The translations under genes and the position numbers were made by a program. Shown in pieces: positions 1-8,398 of a stretch of DNA of 64,000 nucleotides (the stretch's first letter is position 1; every line of letters begins with the position of its first letter). The notes under the pieces are model-generated. The model worked only from the letters and a program-made list of their open reading frames with translations, did not search any database and had not been told where the DNA came from. Where the stretch lies: assembly GCF_920984735.1 (NCBI RefSeq), contig NZ_CAKLBU010000008.1, positions 1 to 64,000 on the forward strand, read 5' to 3'. The stretch comes from Pedobacter sp. Leaf250 (lineage in GTDB: Bacteria > Bacteroidota > Bacteroidia > Sphingobacteriales > Sphingobacteriaceae).

Positions 1-95
1 CTAAAAGGCGTATAGTAATGGAATTAAGGGATATGATAACAGCCATCCTAATTGTATTCGCTGGAGGAGATCCGGACAAAATATTTAAAACATAA
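1..95 (+). CDS. C-terminal end of an unidentified gene (partial)
   Basis: An open frame runs from the window edge (codons start at base 3) to a TAA at 93-95. The visible 30 residues contain a hydrophobic stretch (MITAILIVFAGG) and end in DPDKIFKT. I do not recognise the family. A strong hairpin follows six bases after the stop, which fits a genuine gene end. The gene body lies outside the window, so coding status rests only on the open frame and the hairpin. Confidence 0.45.
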   Translation, partial: KRRIVMELRDMITAILIVFAGGDPDKIFKT

Positions 96-100
96 AAAAT

Positions 101-120
101 GGTCGGAATTTCTTCCGACC
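101..120 (+). terminator. Hairpin after the first partial gene
   Basis: A perfect 8-bp inverted repeat, GGTCGGAA / TTCCGACC, with a 4-base loop sits just after the stop at 95. An A-rich tract precedes it, and a T-rich stretch follows only about 20 bases later. It is probably a transcription terminator separating the upstream gene from carB, though the T-run is displaced. Confidence 0.55.
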
Positions 121-158
121 ACGACTACTTATAAACTCCTCTTTTTTATTTTAAAAAA

Positions 159-192
159 TTGATTTAAAAACGATACGAAAACTCTATCTTTG
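159..192 (+). promoter_or_regulatory. Predicted carB promoter with leader hairpin
   Basis: TATCTTTG at 185-192 matches the Bacteroidota -7 consensus TAnnTTTG. A TTG at 159-161 could serve as the -33 element, although the 23-base spacing is a little long. The predicted start is near 198, giving a leader of about 105 bases. An 8-bp stem (194-201 with 208-215, one G-T pair) lies at the very 5' end of this leader and is followed by a T-rich run. Confidence 0.5.
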
Positions 193-304
193 CATCCCGA
201 CAGAACAGTTGGGATTTTCTTCTTTACAAGCAAACAACCTTCTTGCTTCTTCAGCCTAAAAAGGCGCACACTTTAGAATTTTAATTTTTGTATTAAGCTT
301 AATC

Positions 305-3142
305 ATGCCTAAAGACACTTCCATACGCTCAGTATTAATTATCGGATCAGGCCCAATTATTATTGGCCAGGCCTGCGAATTTGATTATGCAGGTTCGCAA
401 GCGGCACTTTCCTTAAAAGATGAAGGAATAACCGTTTCCATTATCAATTCCAATCCGGCAACCATCATGACGGATAAAGTAATTGGCGATCATGTTTATC
501 TTCGCCCTTTAACAGTTGATTCAATCGAGGCTATTTTACAGGAGCACATTGCCTCTGCTGATTTGCCTAACATTGATGCTGTATTGCCAACAATGGGTGG
601 TCAAACCGCATTAAATCTTTGTGTAGAAGCTTCAGAGCGTGGTGTTTGGGAAAAATATGGTGTTAAAGTAGTAGGTGTGGATGTAGCGGCCATCGAAAAA
701 ACTGAAAACCGTGAAGCTTTCCGCCAATTAATGGTTGATATAGGTGTTGGTGTAGCACCATCTAAAATTGCCAATTCATTTTTAGAAGGTAAAGAAGCTG
801 CACAGGAAATCGGTTTTCCATTGGTAATTCGCCCATCTTATACTTTAGGTGGTTCTGGTGGTGGTTTTGTCCACAAAAAAGAAGAATTTGATGCAGCGCT
901 TAAACGCGGCTTAGAAGCTTCTCCAACTCACGAAGTATTAGTAGAACAAGCTGTTTTAGGTTGGAAAGAATACGAATTGGAGTTATTGAGAGATAGCAAT
1001 GATAACGTAATTATTATTTGCTCAATCGAAAACTTCGATCCAATGGGTATCCATACAGGAGATTCAATTACAGTTGCTCCTGCAATGACTTTATCTGATC
1101 GTTGTTACCAGGAAATGCGTAACCAGGCAATTAAAATGATGCGTGCCATCGGAACTTTTGCTGGTGGTTGTAACGTTCAGTTTTCGGTTAACCCTGCTAA
1201 TGATGATATTATCGCCATCGAAATTAATCCTCGTGTATCTCGTTCATCAGCGTTAGCAAGTAAAGCAACTGGTTATCCAATTGCTAAAATTGCGGCTAAG
1301 TTGGCTATCGGTTACAACTTAGATGAAATCGAAAATCAGATTACCAAAACCACTTCAGCATATTTCGAACCTACTTTAGATTACGTAATTGTTAAAATTC
1401 CACGTTGGAATTTCGACAAGTTTAAAGGCGCCAATAAAGAACTGGGTTTACAAATGAAATCTGTTGGTGAGGTAATGGCCATTGGCCGTACTTTCATCGA
1501 AGCTTTGCAAAAAGCTTGTCAGAGTTTAGAAATTGGCCGTGCTGGTTTAGGTGCAGATGGCAGACAAGTTCGTAACATCGAAGAAATTATGGACGGTTTG
1601 GAGCATGCTTCATGGAACCGTTTATTCTTAATAAAAGATGCCATGGCTATGGGAGTACCTTTGGAATCGATCCGTAAGGTTACAAAAATTGACAAATGGT
1701 TCTTAAATCAAATTCAAGACCTTGTTCTTTTAGAAACGGAGTTAAAAAGATATTCTTTAAATAACATTCCTCAAGATTTCTTCTTCACGCTAAAACAAAA
1801 AGGTTTCTCTGATATCCAGATTGCCTGGTTGCTAGGAAACGTAACTGAAGATGAAGTTTACGATCGCCGTAAAGCTTTAGGCATAAACAGGGTATATAAA
1901 ATGGTTGATACTTGCGCTGCGGAATTTCCTGCGCAAACACCATATTACTACTCATCATTTGATCAAGAAAACGAATCAATTTCTTCAGATAAGAAAAAAG
2001 TAATCGTTTTAGGTTCTGGTCCAAACCGTATTGGGCAAGGTATAGAATTCGATTATTCTTGTGTACACGGTTTGTTAGCCGCTAAAGAATCGGGTTTCGA
2101 AGCCATTATGGTTAACTGTAACCCTGAAACGGTTTCTACCGATTTTAACATGGCCGATAAATTATATTTCGAGCCAGTTTTCTGGGAACATGTTCGTGAA
2201 ATTATCGAACTGGAAAAACCTGTAGGTGTTATAGTTCAGTTAGGTGGACAAACCGCTTTGAAAATGGCTGAAAAGCTAACCGAACAAGGCATCAAAATTA
2301 TCGGAACTTCTTTCGAGAACATGGATATCGCTGAAGATCGCGGTCGTTTCTCTGATTTATTGAAAGAGTTAAATATTCCTTATCCAAAATATGGCGTTGC
2401 TGAAAATGCTGAAGAAGCCATCGTTGTAGCAAACGAAGTGGGCTATCCGGTATTGGTTCGTCCGAGTTATGTTTTGGGCGGACAAGGCATGAGTATCGTC
2501 ATCAACGATGAAGATCTTGAAAAAGCAGTTGTTAAATTGTTGGGCGATTTACCCGGCAACCGTGTATTGATCGATCACTTTTTAGATCGGGCAGAAGAAG
2601 CCGAGTCGGATTCGATTTCTGATGGCGATGATGTTCACATTGTAGGGATGATGGAGCATATTGAGCCTGCGGGTATTCACTCCGGAGATTCATTCGCGGT
2701 ATTGCCAACTTTCAGCTTACCGGAAACGGTAACCAAATCGATGGAAGAATACTCGATTAAAATTGCAAAAGCTTTAGATGTGCGTGGTTTATTGAACATT
2801 CAGTTTGCCATTAAAGATGAGAAAGTTTATGTAATTGAAGCAAATCCAAGAGCTTCGAGAACAGTTCCATTTATCGCGAAAGCTTACGATGTTCCTTATA
2901 TTAACATTGCTGCAAAAATTATGTTAGGTGTAGCGAAATTAAAAGATTTCACCATCGAACGTAAACTAAAAGGCTACGCGATTAAAGAACCGGTTTTTTC
3001 TTACGAGAAATTCCCTGAAGTAACTAAAGAGTTAGGTCCGGAAATGAAATCTACCGGTGAAGCCATTCGTTTCATTAAAGATTTAGAGGATCCTTATTTC
3101 CGCAAGCTTTATAAAGATAAATCAATGTACTTGAGTAAATAA
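305..3142 (+). CDS. carB: Carbamoyl-phosphate synthase large subunit, short form
   Basis: The enzyme makes carbamoyl phosphate from glutamine-derived ammonia, bicarbonate and two ATP for pyrimidine and arginine synthesis. The 945-residue protein opens with the typical IIGSGPIIIGQACEFDYAG motif. It carries two ATP-grasp halves, with EINPRVSRSSALASKATGYP in the first and VIEANPRASRTVPFIAKAYD in the second. A second nucleotide-binding start, VLGSGPNRIGQGIEFDYSC, lies near residue 572. The protein ends at about residue 945, where E. coli CarB (1073 residues) would begin its methylglyoxal-synthase-like allosteric domain, so that domain is absent. No carA is adjacent. A strong terminator follows directly, so the gene appears monocistronic. 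Confidence 0.96.
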   Translation: MPKDTSIRSVLIIGSGPIIIGQACEFDYAGSQAALSLKDEGITVSIINSNPATIMTDKVIGDHVYLRPLTVDSIEAILQEHIASADLPNIDAVLPTMGGQTALNLCVEASERGVWEKYGVKVVGVDVAAIEKTENREAFRQLMVDIGVGVAPSKIANSFLEGKEAAQEIGFPLVIRPSYTLGGSGGGFVHKKEEFDAALKRGLEASPTHEVLVEQAVLGWKEYELELLRDSNDNVIIICSIENFDPMGIHTGDSITVAPAMTLSDRCYQEMRNQAIKMMRAIGTFAGGCNVQFSVNPANDDIIAIEINPRVSRSSALASKATGYPIAKIAAKLAIGYNLDEIENQITKTTSAYFEPTLDYVIVKIPRWNFDKFKGANKELGLQMKSVGEVMAIGRTFIEALQKACQSLEIGRAGLGADGRQVRNIEEIMDGLEHASWNRLFLIKDAMAMGVPLESIRKVTKIDKWFLNQIQDLVLLETELKRYSLNNIPQDFFFTLKQKGFSDIQIAWLLGNVTEDEVYDRRKALGINRVYKMVDTCAAEFPAQTPYYYSSFDQENESISSDKKKVIVLGSGPNRIGQGIEFDYSCVHGLLAAKESGFEAIMVNCNPETVSTDFNMADKLYFEPVFWEHVREIIELEKPVGVIVQLGGQTALKMAEKLTEQGIKIIGTSFENMDIAEDRGRFSDLLKELNIPYPKYGVAENAEEAIVVANEVGYPVLVRPSYVLGGQGMSIVINDEDLEKAVVKLLGDLPGNRVLIDHFLDRAEEAESDSISDGDDVHIVGMMEHIEPAGIHSGDSFAVLPTFSLPETVTKSMEEYSIKIAKALDVRGLLNIQFAIKDEKVYVIEANPRASRTVPFIAKAYDVPYINIAAKIMLGVAKLKDFTIERKLKGYAIKEPVFSYEKFPEVTKELGPEMKSTGEAIRFIKDLEDPYFRKLYKDKSMYLSK

Positions 3143-3149
3143 TAGCAAA

Positions 3150-3177
3150 GGGCGATGGAAACATCGCCCTTTTTTTT
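3150..3177 (+). terminator. carB terminator
   Basis: GGGCGATG (3150-3157), loop GAAA, CATCGCCC (3162-3169), followed by eight T residues. This is a textbook intrinsic terminator eight bases after the carB stop. It lies between convergent genes, and the minus-strand peptidase gene ends at 3194. Confidence 0.93.
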
Positions 3178-3193
3178 AATCAGAAATAATTTT

Positions 3194-5431
3194 TTACCAG
3201 CCTTTATTCAAGGTTTCCATCGCTTTTTCAAGCAGTTCATCTTTACCTTGCTTAATTCCATTTATGGTTGGATAAATCACTTCATCAATTTTTACACCTA
3301 CTCTTTGTGTAGGTTTCCCATCAGGATAAAAAACACCTAGTCCCGATATCATGGTATTTAAACCACCGGGCAACATGATGTACGATACATTACCATCAGC
3401 ACCTGCAGTTGTACTGCCAATTACTTTTACATTAGGTGAGCTTTGAAAAGCCATTGTTGTGTATTCCGCCTGGCTTTGCGACGTTGAATTTACAATAACC
3501 ACAACTTTACCCTTGTAATTATCAGATGATTTTTTGCCATTGGCTATTGTTGGTCCATATTTAAATGAACCTGGATAATCTGTACTTCCGATGGAAAATT
3601 TAACAAATGGGGTAGACATGTTCTTAATGTAATTCCCAAAAGTAAAAGGCATAAATTCTGATGGATAACATCGCATATCTACAATGATGCCTTTAGTATT
3701 TTCGAATTTCTTTTTGATATCTGGTAGCATTGCATTTTTATATTTCCCCGGGAACACATAACCAATATTTTCATTGATAAGTTTGAAAGGTTCGGCTTTA
3801 TCAAAATCAGGATCTCTTCGTCCTTGAGTTAATGTTCCCATTGATAAATCGTATTCGAATTGATTACCATCTCGATTAACTGCAATTTTCAAACGGGCTT
3901 CATTGCTCCTAAGCAAGAAACTTCTTGGCAAATCGCGAAGTTGAGTGTCGTAATTAGATGCCGCGGTAAGTGGTTGATATTCTTTTATAAGATCTTTTAC
4001 TTCTTTTCCTTGTATTGATGTAATGATATCGCCTACTTTTAATTTCTCTCTAACATCAAGTGTATCGGTATGTAATGCGGTGATTGTTAATTTATTTTCA
4101 ATAAATTTTGCCTGAAATGGTGCAGTATATTTTCCTTTAAAATCATTAATCGCTTTGCTGCCACTCCATAAATTGGCATGTGTATCGTTTACCGATGCAA
4201 TAAGTTTTAAAGCAGCTTTTCCATAATCCAGTTCATTTTTTGCATTTACAAATTCAGGCAACGAGGTTTTTAATACGTTGTTCCAATCCTGCCCAATCAC
4301 ATTTTTATACGGAAAAAAATAATTGATCATGGCCCAATAACGGTAGAGCGATAACAAACGATAACCTGCATCTGGATAGGTCATTGCCGAATATGGCTTT
4401 TCATTTTTAAATACTGGGTTGCCTATTTGCGGAGCCATATCGATATAATAGTTTACTGCTCTATTTCGGTTATCTCTTACAAATTCGAGTTTTTGCAACA
4501 CCGATTCCTCCATAATTCTGCTATCGAATATTGATCCATAATCAGGTTTTATTTCATAATTCGCATTAGCGATAGATTTACAATTTTTGCATGCATCTGG
4601 TTTTGGTAACTTATCTAGGAACGTTTCAAGCGTAGTATTCAATTCCTTATTATTTTTAGCTTGAATAACCGAAGGCAATAACCTGAATAATTCTGCATCC
4701 CAATTGTAATCACCTTTGGCAATAGCAGGATGATGGTATTTCAGAAAACCCCAAAACTGACCTGCAATAGTTAAATTTGTGGTTAACTGATCAGTAAGAG
4801 TGATTTCTTTTATACCAGAGCTTTTTGCAAATGCAGTATCAAGATCAGCTTTGGGTACAATGATTTTTTTCAATGTAGCTTTAGCAATGGGTTTATCATC
4901 AATAAATACTTCGAAATGATCGAACCAGGCTTTTCCTTCTCCTACCAGCAATCCGCCAATGTGCAAGGTTCTAACATCTTCGCTTTTGTAATCCAATTCA
5001 ATCGAATACTGCTTCCAATCGGTAGTTCCTGATATTCCCCTATCTTGCATATTGTCAAAAGCAATCGACTGGATATTCTTGTCGTCAATTCTTGCCCATA
5101 AGCCTGCATAGCCTTTACTTACATTTTCAGTTTTAACATAACCTTTTATTTCAATTTTCTTGCCTTCAAAAGTTTGTTTTATGGGATAGTCGATTACACC
5201 AAAATCTGCTCCTGCTCCTTTTTTTTCAATTAAAAGGCTATATTTTCCGTCCTGTTTTATCAGGCTATCCAATTGTACCGGATAAGCCTTTTTTTGTTCC
5301 TCCTTAAACGAGAAAAGCCACCCTTGAGGCATTCTGTTTTTATCTAATTCTTCAAAACTGCCGTTAATTTTAAATTGAGAGTGAATTTTGCACGATATCA
5401 ATAATAGTACAATGAGAAGTGATGATTTCAT
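3194..5431 (-). CDS. Secreted S41-family peptidase with PDZ-like region
   Basis: The start chosen at 5431 puts the signal peptide MKSSLLIVLLLISCKIHSQ at the N terminus; an upstream ATG at 5494 would add 21 unlikely residues. The mature protein begins with a beta-rich region (about residues 20-180, resembling a carbohydrate-binding or jelly-roll module). A helical region, a PDZ-like segment (KLKVGDIITSIQGKEV) and a C-terminal S41 protease domain follow. The serine is probably in NSTSQSQAEYT, the position of the usual SASAAE motif, followed by STTAGADGNVS. S41 proteins of this type are exported C-terminal-processing-like proteases of unknown substrate. The gene is transcribed alone, divergent from the sigma factor gene. 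Confidence 0.85.
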   Translation of the reverse strand: MKSSLLIVLLLISCKIHSQFKINGSFEELDKNRMPQGWLFSFKEEQKKAYPVQLDSLIKQDGKYSLLIEKKGAGADFGVIDYPIKQTFEGKKIEIKGYVKTENVSKGYAGLWARIDDKNIQSIAFDNMQDRGISGTTDWKQYSIELDYKSEDVRTLHIGGLLVGEGKAWFDHFEVFIDDKPIAKATLKKIIVPKADLDTAFAKSSGIKEITLTDQLTTNLTIAGQFWGFLKYHHPAIAKGDYNWDAELFRLLPSVIQAKNNKELNTTLETFLDKLPKPDACKNCKSIANANYEIKPDYGSIFDSRIMEESVLQKLEFVRDNRNRAVNYYIDMAPQIGNPVFKNEKPYSAMTYPDAGYRLLSLYRYWAMINYFFPYKNVIGQDWNNVLKTSLPEFVNAKNELDYGKAALKLIASVNDTHANLWSGSKAINDFKGKYTAPFQAKFIENKLTITALHTDTLDVREKLKVGDIITSIQGKEVKDLIKEYQPLTAASNYDTQLRDLPRSFLLRSNEARLKIAVNRDGNQFEYDLSMGTLTQGRRDPDFDKAEPFKLINENIGYVFPGKYKNAMLPDIKKKFENTKGIIVDMRCYPSEFMPFTFGNYIKNMSTPFVKFSIGSTDYPGSFKYGPTIANGKKSSDNYKGKVVVIVNSTSQSQAEYTTMAFQSSPNVKVIGSTTAGADGNVSYIMLPGGLNTMISGLGVFYPDGKPTQRVGVKIDEVIYPTINGIKQGKDELLEKAMETLNKGW

Positions 5432-5585
5432 AAATTTAGATAGGATTGAATAAATTGGTTTTGTAAATATAAATGCTAAGCCTAAGCAATCCAAATATCA
5501 AACAAGAGATCCTTTTCAAATTTTTTTATACCTTGATGCAACGTTTTAAAATCCCTTATGTCTTATAATCAGAATATTCAAAATT

Positions 5586-6143
5586 TTGGAGACCGTTTAC
5601 GTAGATAAAAATCTAGAGCTAGTAAAAGCATGCATGCAGGGCAGCCGGGCAGCGCAGTTTGATTTGTACAAACTGTATGCAAAGGCAATGTATAATGTAG
5701 CGTTACGAATTCTAAATTATGAAGAAGAAGCTGAAGATGTTTTGCAGGAATCGTTTTTAGATGCCTTTACCCGAATTGTTGATTTCAGACAGGAAACCAC
5801 GTTTGGGCTCTGGCTAAAGCAAATTGTAATTAATAAATCAATCAATTACCTGCGCAAACGCAAATTTGAATTTGTTGGAACAGATGAAATAGCTGAATTA
5901 CCAGATGAAATATCTGCAGATGACTACGAAATTAAGCTGCAAGCCGATGAAGTGAGAAACGCAATTGCAGAACTGCCTGATGGTTATAGAGTGGTATTGA
6001 GTTTATACCTTTTGGAGGGCTACGATCATGAGGAAATTGCACACATTTTAAAAATTAGTGAAAATACAAGTCGCACACAGTATATGAGGGCGAAGAAAAA
6101 GTTAAAAAGTATTTTAGAACAGAAAGGGATGAGAGATGAATAA
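5586..6143 (+). CDS. ECF-type RNA polymerase sigma factor
   Basis: The 185-residue protein has sigma region 2 (about residues 22-90, with AEDVLQESFLDAF and FGLWLKQIVINKSINYLRKRK). Region 4 follows (about residues 120-180, LPDGYRVVLSLYLLEGYDHE then an HTH ending SENTSRTQYMRAKKKL). The first in-frame start is TTG at 5586. No ATG lies upstream before the stop at 5547-5549, and the next ATG is 16 codons in, inside region 2. The gene overlaps the next one by 8 bases, so the two are translationally coupled. The downstream protein has one membrane segment and is the likely anti-sigma factor. Confidence 0.88.
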   Translation: METVYVDKNLELVKACMQGSRAAQFDLYKLYAKAMYNVALRILNYEEEAEDVLQESFLDAFTRIVDFRQETTFGLWLKQIVINKSINYLRKRKFEFVGTDEIAELPDEISADDYEIKLQADEVRNAIAELPDGYRVVLSLYLLEGYDHEEIAHILKISENTSRTQYMRAKKKLKSILEQKGMRDE

Positions 6144-6681
6144 CAGGTTAGAAACTTTTGTTAAAGAAAACCGAAAGGCTTTTGATTTCATGGAGCCACC
6201 AGTTGGCCTTTGGGCAAAGATTGAATTGGAGTTAGATGCCAAGAAATTTCAAGAAGAAAAGAATAAAAAAAAGCCAGTAAAGCTGTACTTATGGATGAGT
6301 GTGGCCGCAAGTATCGTAGTTGTTTTCGGTTTAGTTTGGTTATACGCCGGAAGGATGCAAAACAAAGATTTAGAAATCGCTGATGTTAATGAAGCTTATG
6401 CAAAAAAAGAGGTTCATTTTACAGGCTTAATTACCGAAAAAAGAGATAGTTTGGCCATTTTCGCCTCGGCTAATCCCGAACTCTACAAAAAGTTTACCGC
6501 AGATTTAGCTAAGCTTGATGAAGAGTACGAAAGACTGAGATCGGAACTTCCAACATCGCCAAACCAAACATTTGTAGTAAAAGCAATGGTTAAAAACCGC
6601 GAAATTCAATTGCAGTTATTAAAACAGCAATTACTAATCATTAATCAGGTAGATGATTATAAAAGAGTAAATCAGATTTAG
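6136..6681 (+). CDS. Probable anti-sigma factor, single-pass membrane protein
   Basis: The 181-residue protein has a cytoplasmic N terminus of about 48 residues, one transmembrane helix (about residues 50-70, LYLWMSVAASIVVVFGLVWLY), and a charged periplasmic helical domain. No zinc-finger HxxxCxxC motif is visible. Its start lies inside the sigma gene, and this overlap plus the membrane topology support a role as the cognate anti-sigma factor. The sequence itself does not match a family I can name, so the function rests on context. Confidence 0.7.
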   Translation: MNNRLETFVKENRKAFDFMEPPVGLWAKIELELDAKKFQEEKNKKKPVKLYLWMSVAASIVVVFGLVWLYAGRMQNKDLEIADVNEAYAKKEVHFTGLITEKRDSLAIFASANPELYKKFTADLAKLDEEYERLRSELPTSPNQTFVVKAMVKNREIQLQLLKQQLLIINQVDDYKRVNQI

Positions 6682-6780
6682 TGGAAAGTTTAAAAGTAAA
6701 AAGTTTAAAGTAGAAAGTAAAAAGTGTAAAGTTCAAAGTACTTTAAGTCTTGATACTTGATACTTAATACTCGATACTAA
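6682..6780. repeat. Degenerate short tandem repeats
   Basis: After the anti-sigma stop, the sequence consists of variants of AAAGTTTAAAAGT (6685-6735), then about four copies of a GATACTT-like unit (TTGATACTTGATACTTAATAC, 6750-6770, followed by TCGATACTAA). No open frame spans it. The remaining bases to 6855 contain nothing I can name except the leader of the next gene. Confidence 0.6.
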
Positions 6781-6855
6781 CACAATACGCTCACTGCATT
6801 TAAAAGCAAAACCGGTCGGCAGGTTTGGCCAATAAATGTTTAACAATTAACAAAC

Positions 6856-8130
6856 ATGAAAACAATAAAAATATTTTTAGCCATTGTGGCTTTTATCGCC
6901 GTAAAAACGAATGCGCAAGAAGGCATTGTGGTCAGCGCATCAAATAATACCTACGCATCAGTATCGGTTAAAAGTACAGTAAGTGTAGATCAGGATGTTC
7001 AACCTGGAGCAGATGCGGAACGATCGAAGACATTTACAAAAAGCTTTAGCGTTGATAATAGCGATAAAGTAAATCTTAACAATCAATACGGTTCAATCAT
7101 TATCAAAACCTGGGATCGGAAAGAAGTGAAAGTAGATATTGATATCAAAGCTTTCAGCAATTCTGATAATGATGTGCAAAAGCTACTGGATGCTGTAAAT
7201 ATTGATGCCAATAAAAACGGTGACGTCGTTTCCATTAAAACCAATTTAGCTGATAGAGGCGGACGTTGGGGCAGAGGAGTAAGAAATGGTGTAACCACGT
7301 GGAGAAGAGAAGTTAAAATCAATTATGTGGTTTATATGCCATCATCTAATCCATTATCAGTTCTACAACAATATGGAAATGTAGAATTAGGCAATTTCTC
7401 TGGCCCAACTTCATTAAAAGTTCAATATGGGAATTTGGTAGCAGGCAATTTGAGCAATGCTAATAATTATGTGAATGTACAATACGGAAAGTGTGATATA
7501 CAGGATTTAAACGCTGCGGTGGTAAAACATGAATATAACGGCCCGGTAACTATTGGCTCAGTTGGTACCCTGGAGTTGGATGCTGAATATGTTGGTGTAA
7601 ATATTAATACCATCAGAAGGTCGGCCGATATTAAAGTTCAATATGGTAAAGGTTTAACTGTTGGCACTATTGGGGGTAACCTTTTATTGAACGCAGAATA
7701 TGCCAAAGTGAACATCAATACTGTGAAAGGAAATACAGTGGTTAAACAAGCTTATGGTGATTTAAATATTGCATCAGCTGGAAAATTGGCTGTTAATGCA
7801 GAATATTCAAACGTTACATTAGGCACCTTAAATGGCGATGCAAACATTAATATGGATTACAACAAGTTAAATGTGAGTGAAATTACACCAGCCTGTAAAA
7901 ACTTTACCTTTGGTGGTGAATATGTAAGTGTAGGATTAGGCTTTGGAGATCGCTTTAATGGAAATTTTAACGTTTCAACTTCTTATGCCGGTTTTAAATA
8001 TGGTTCGAATGTTACTTCTAATTTGGTAAGTAAGGATGATGAAAACAAAAAATATTCAGGTAAAATAGGAAGTGGTGGCGCAGCAAATGTAAGTGTGAAA
8101 ACAGAATATGGTTCTGTTACTTTTAAATAG
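6856..8130 (+). CDS. Secreted DUF4097-like beta-repeat protein
   Basis: The 424-residue protein has a cleavable signal peptide (MKTIKIFLAIVAFIAVKTNAQ). From about residue 165 onward it carries a run of roughly 20-residue repeats built around YGN/YGK and AEY motifs, for example VQYGNLVAGNL, VQYGKCDIQDL, AEYVGVNINTI, AEYAKVNINTV and AEYSNVTLGTL. This pattern is typical of DUF4097/adhesin-like beta-solenoids exported by Bacteroidota. It follows the ECF sigma/anti-sigma pair, so it may be their target or effector. No catalytic residues are evident. Confidence 0.75.
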   Translation: MKTIKIFLAIVAFIAVKTNAQEGIVVSASNNTYASVSVKSTVSVDQDVQPGADAERSKTFTKSFSVDNSDKVNLNNQYGSIIIKTWDRKEVKVDIDIKAFSNSDNDVQKLLDAVNIDANKNGDVVSIKTNLADRGGRWGRGVRNGVTTWRREVKINYVVYMPSSNPLSVLQQYGNVELGNFSGPTSLKVQYGNLVAGNLSNANNYVNVQYGKCDIQDLNAAVVKHEYNGPVTIGSVGTLELDAEYVGVNINTIRRSADIKVQYGKGLTVGTIGGNLLLNAEYAKVNINTVKGNTVVKQAYGDLNIASAGKLAVNAEYSNVTLGTLNGDANINMDYNKLNVSEITPACKNFTFGGEYVSVGLGFGDRFNGNFNVSTSYAGFKYGSNVTSNLVSKDDENKKYSGKIGSGGAANVSVKTEYGSVTFK

Positions 8131-8142
8131 CAATAAAGTGAT

Positions 8143-8160
8143 GCCGCAGATTCGCAGATT
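8143..8160. repeat. Copy of a dispersed GCCGCAGATT repeat
   Basis: GCCGCAGATTCGCAGATT here is an exact reverse complement of 25076-25093, 18 of 18 bases. It lies 13 bases after a stop codon. The other copy forms a hairpin between convergent genes, so this is one arm of a dispersed intergenic repeat. Confidence 0.7.
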
Positions 8161-8260
8161 GAAAAATCACATTTTACTTCTAACGCAGACTCATTAATCG
8201 TCATTTCGAACGAAGCCGATAAATCTTTGAAAAAGAAAATTTAACCAAACAAACTGTAGT

Positions 8261-8289
8261 CTTGCCAAGAAATTTGGCAAGGCTTTTTT
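8261..8289 (+). terminator. Intrinsic terminator
   Basis: CTTGCCAA (8261-8268) and TTGGCAAG (8274-8281) form a perfect 8-bp stem, followed by GC and six T residues. It ends the sigma/anti-sigma/repeat-protein transcription unit, although it is 130 bases beyond the last stop. Confidence 0.88.
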
Positions 8290-8398
8290 ATGATTTTTTA
8301 CAATCATATGTGTATTTCTCACGATTCTTATAATTTTCAATTAATTCTTTCAAGGTTTAATAACTGAAATAAAATCATCCTTAATAATACTCAACAAT

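Noticed and set aside
1785..2024. Minus-strand open frame inside carB
   Set aside because: Antisense shadow of a well-conserved gene; no start context or recognisable product.
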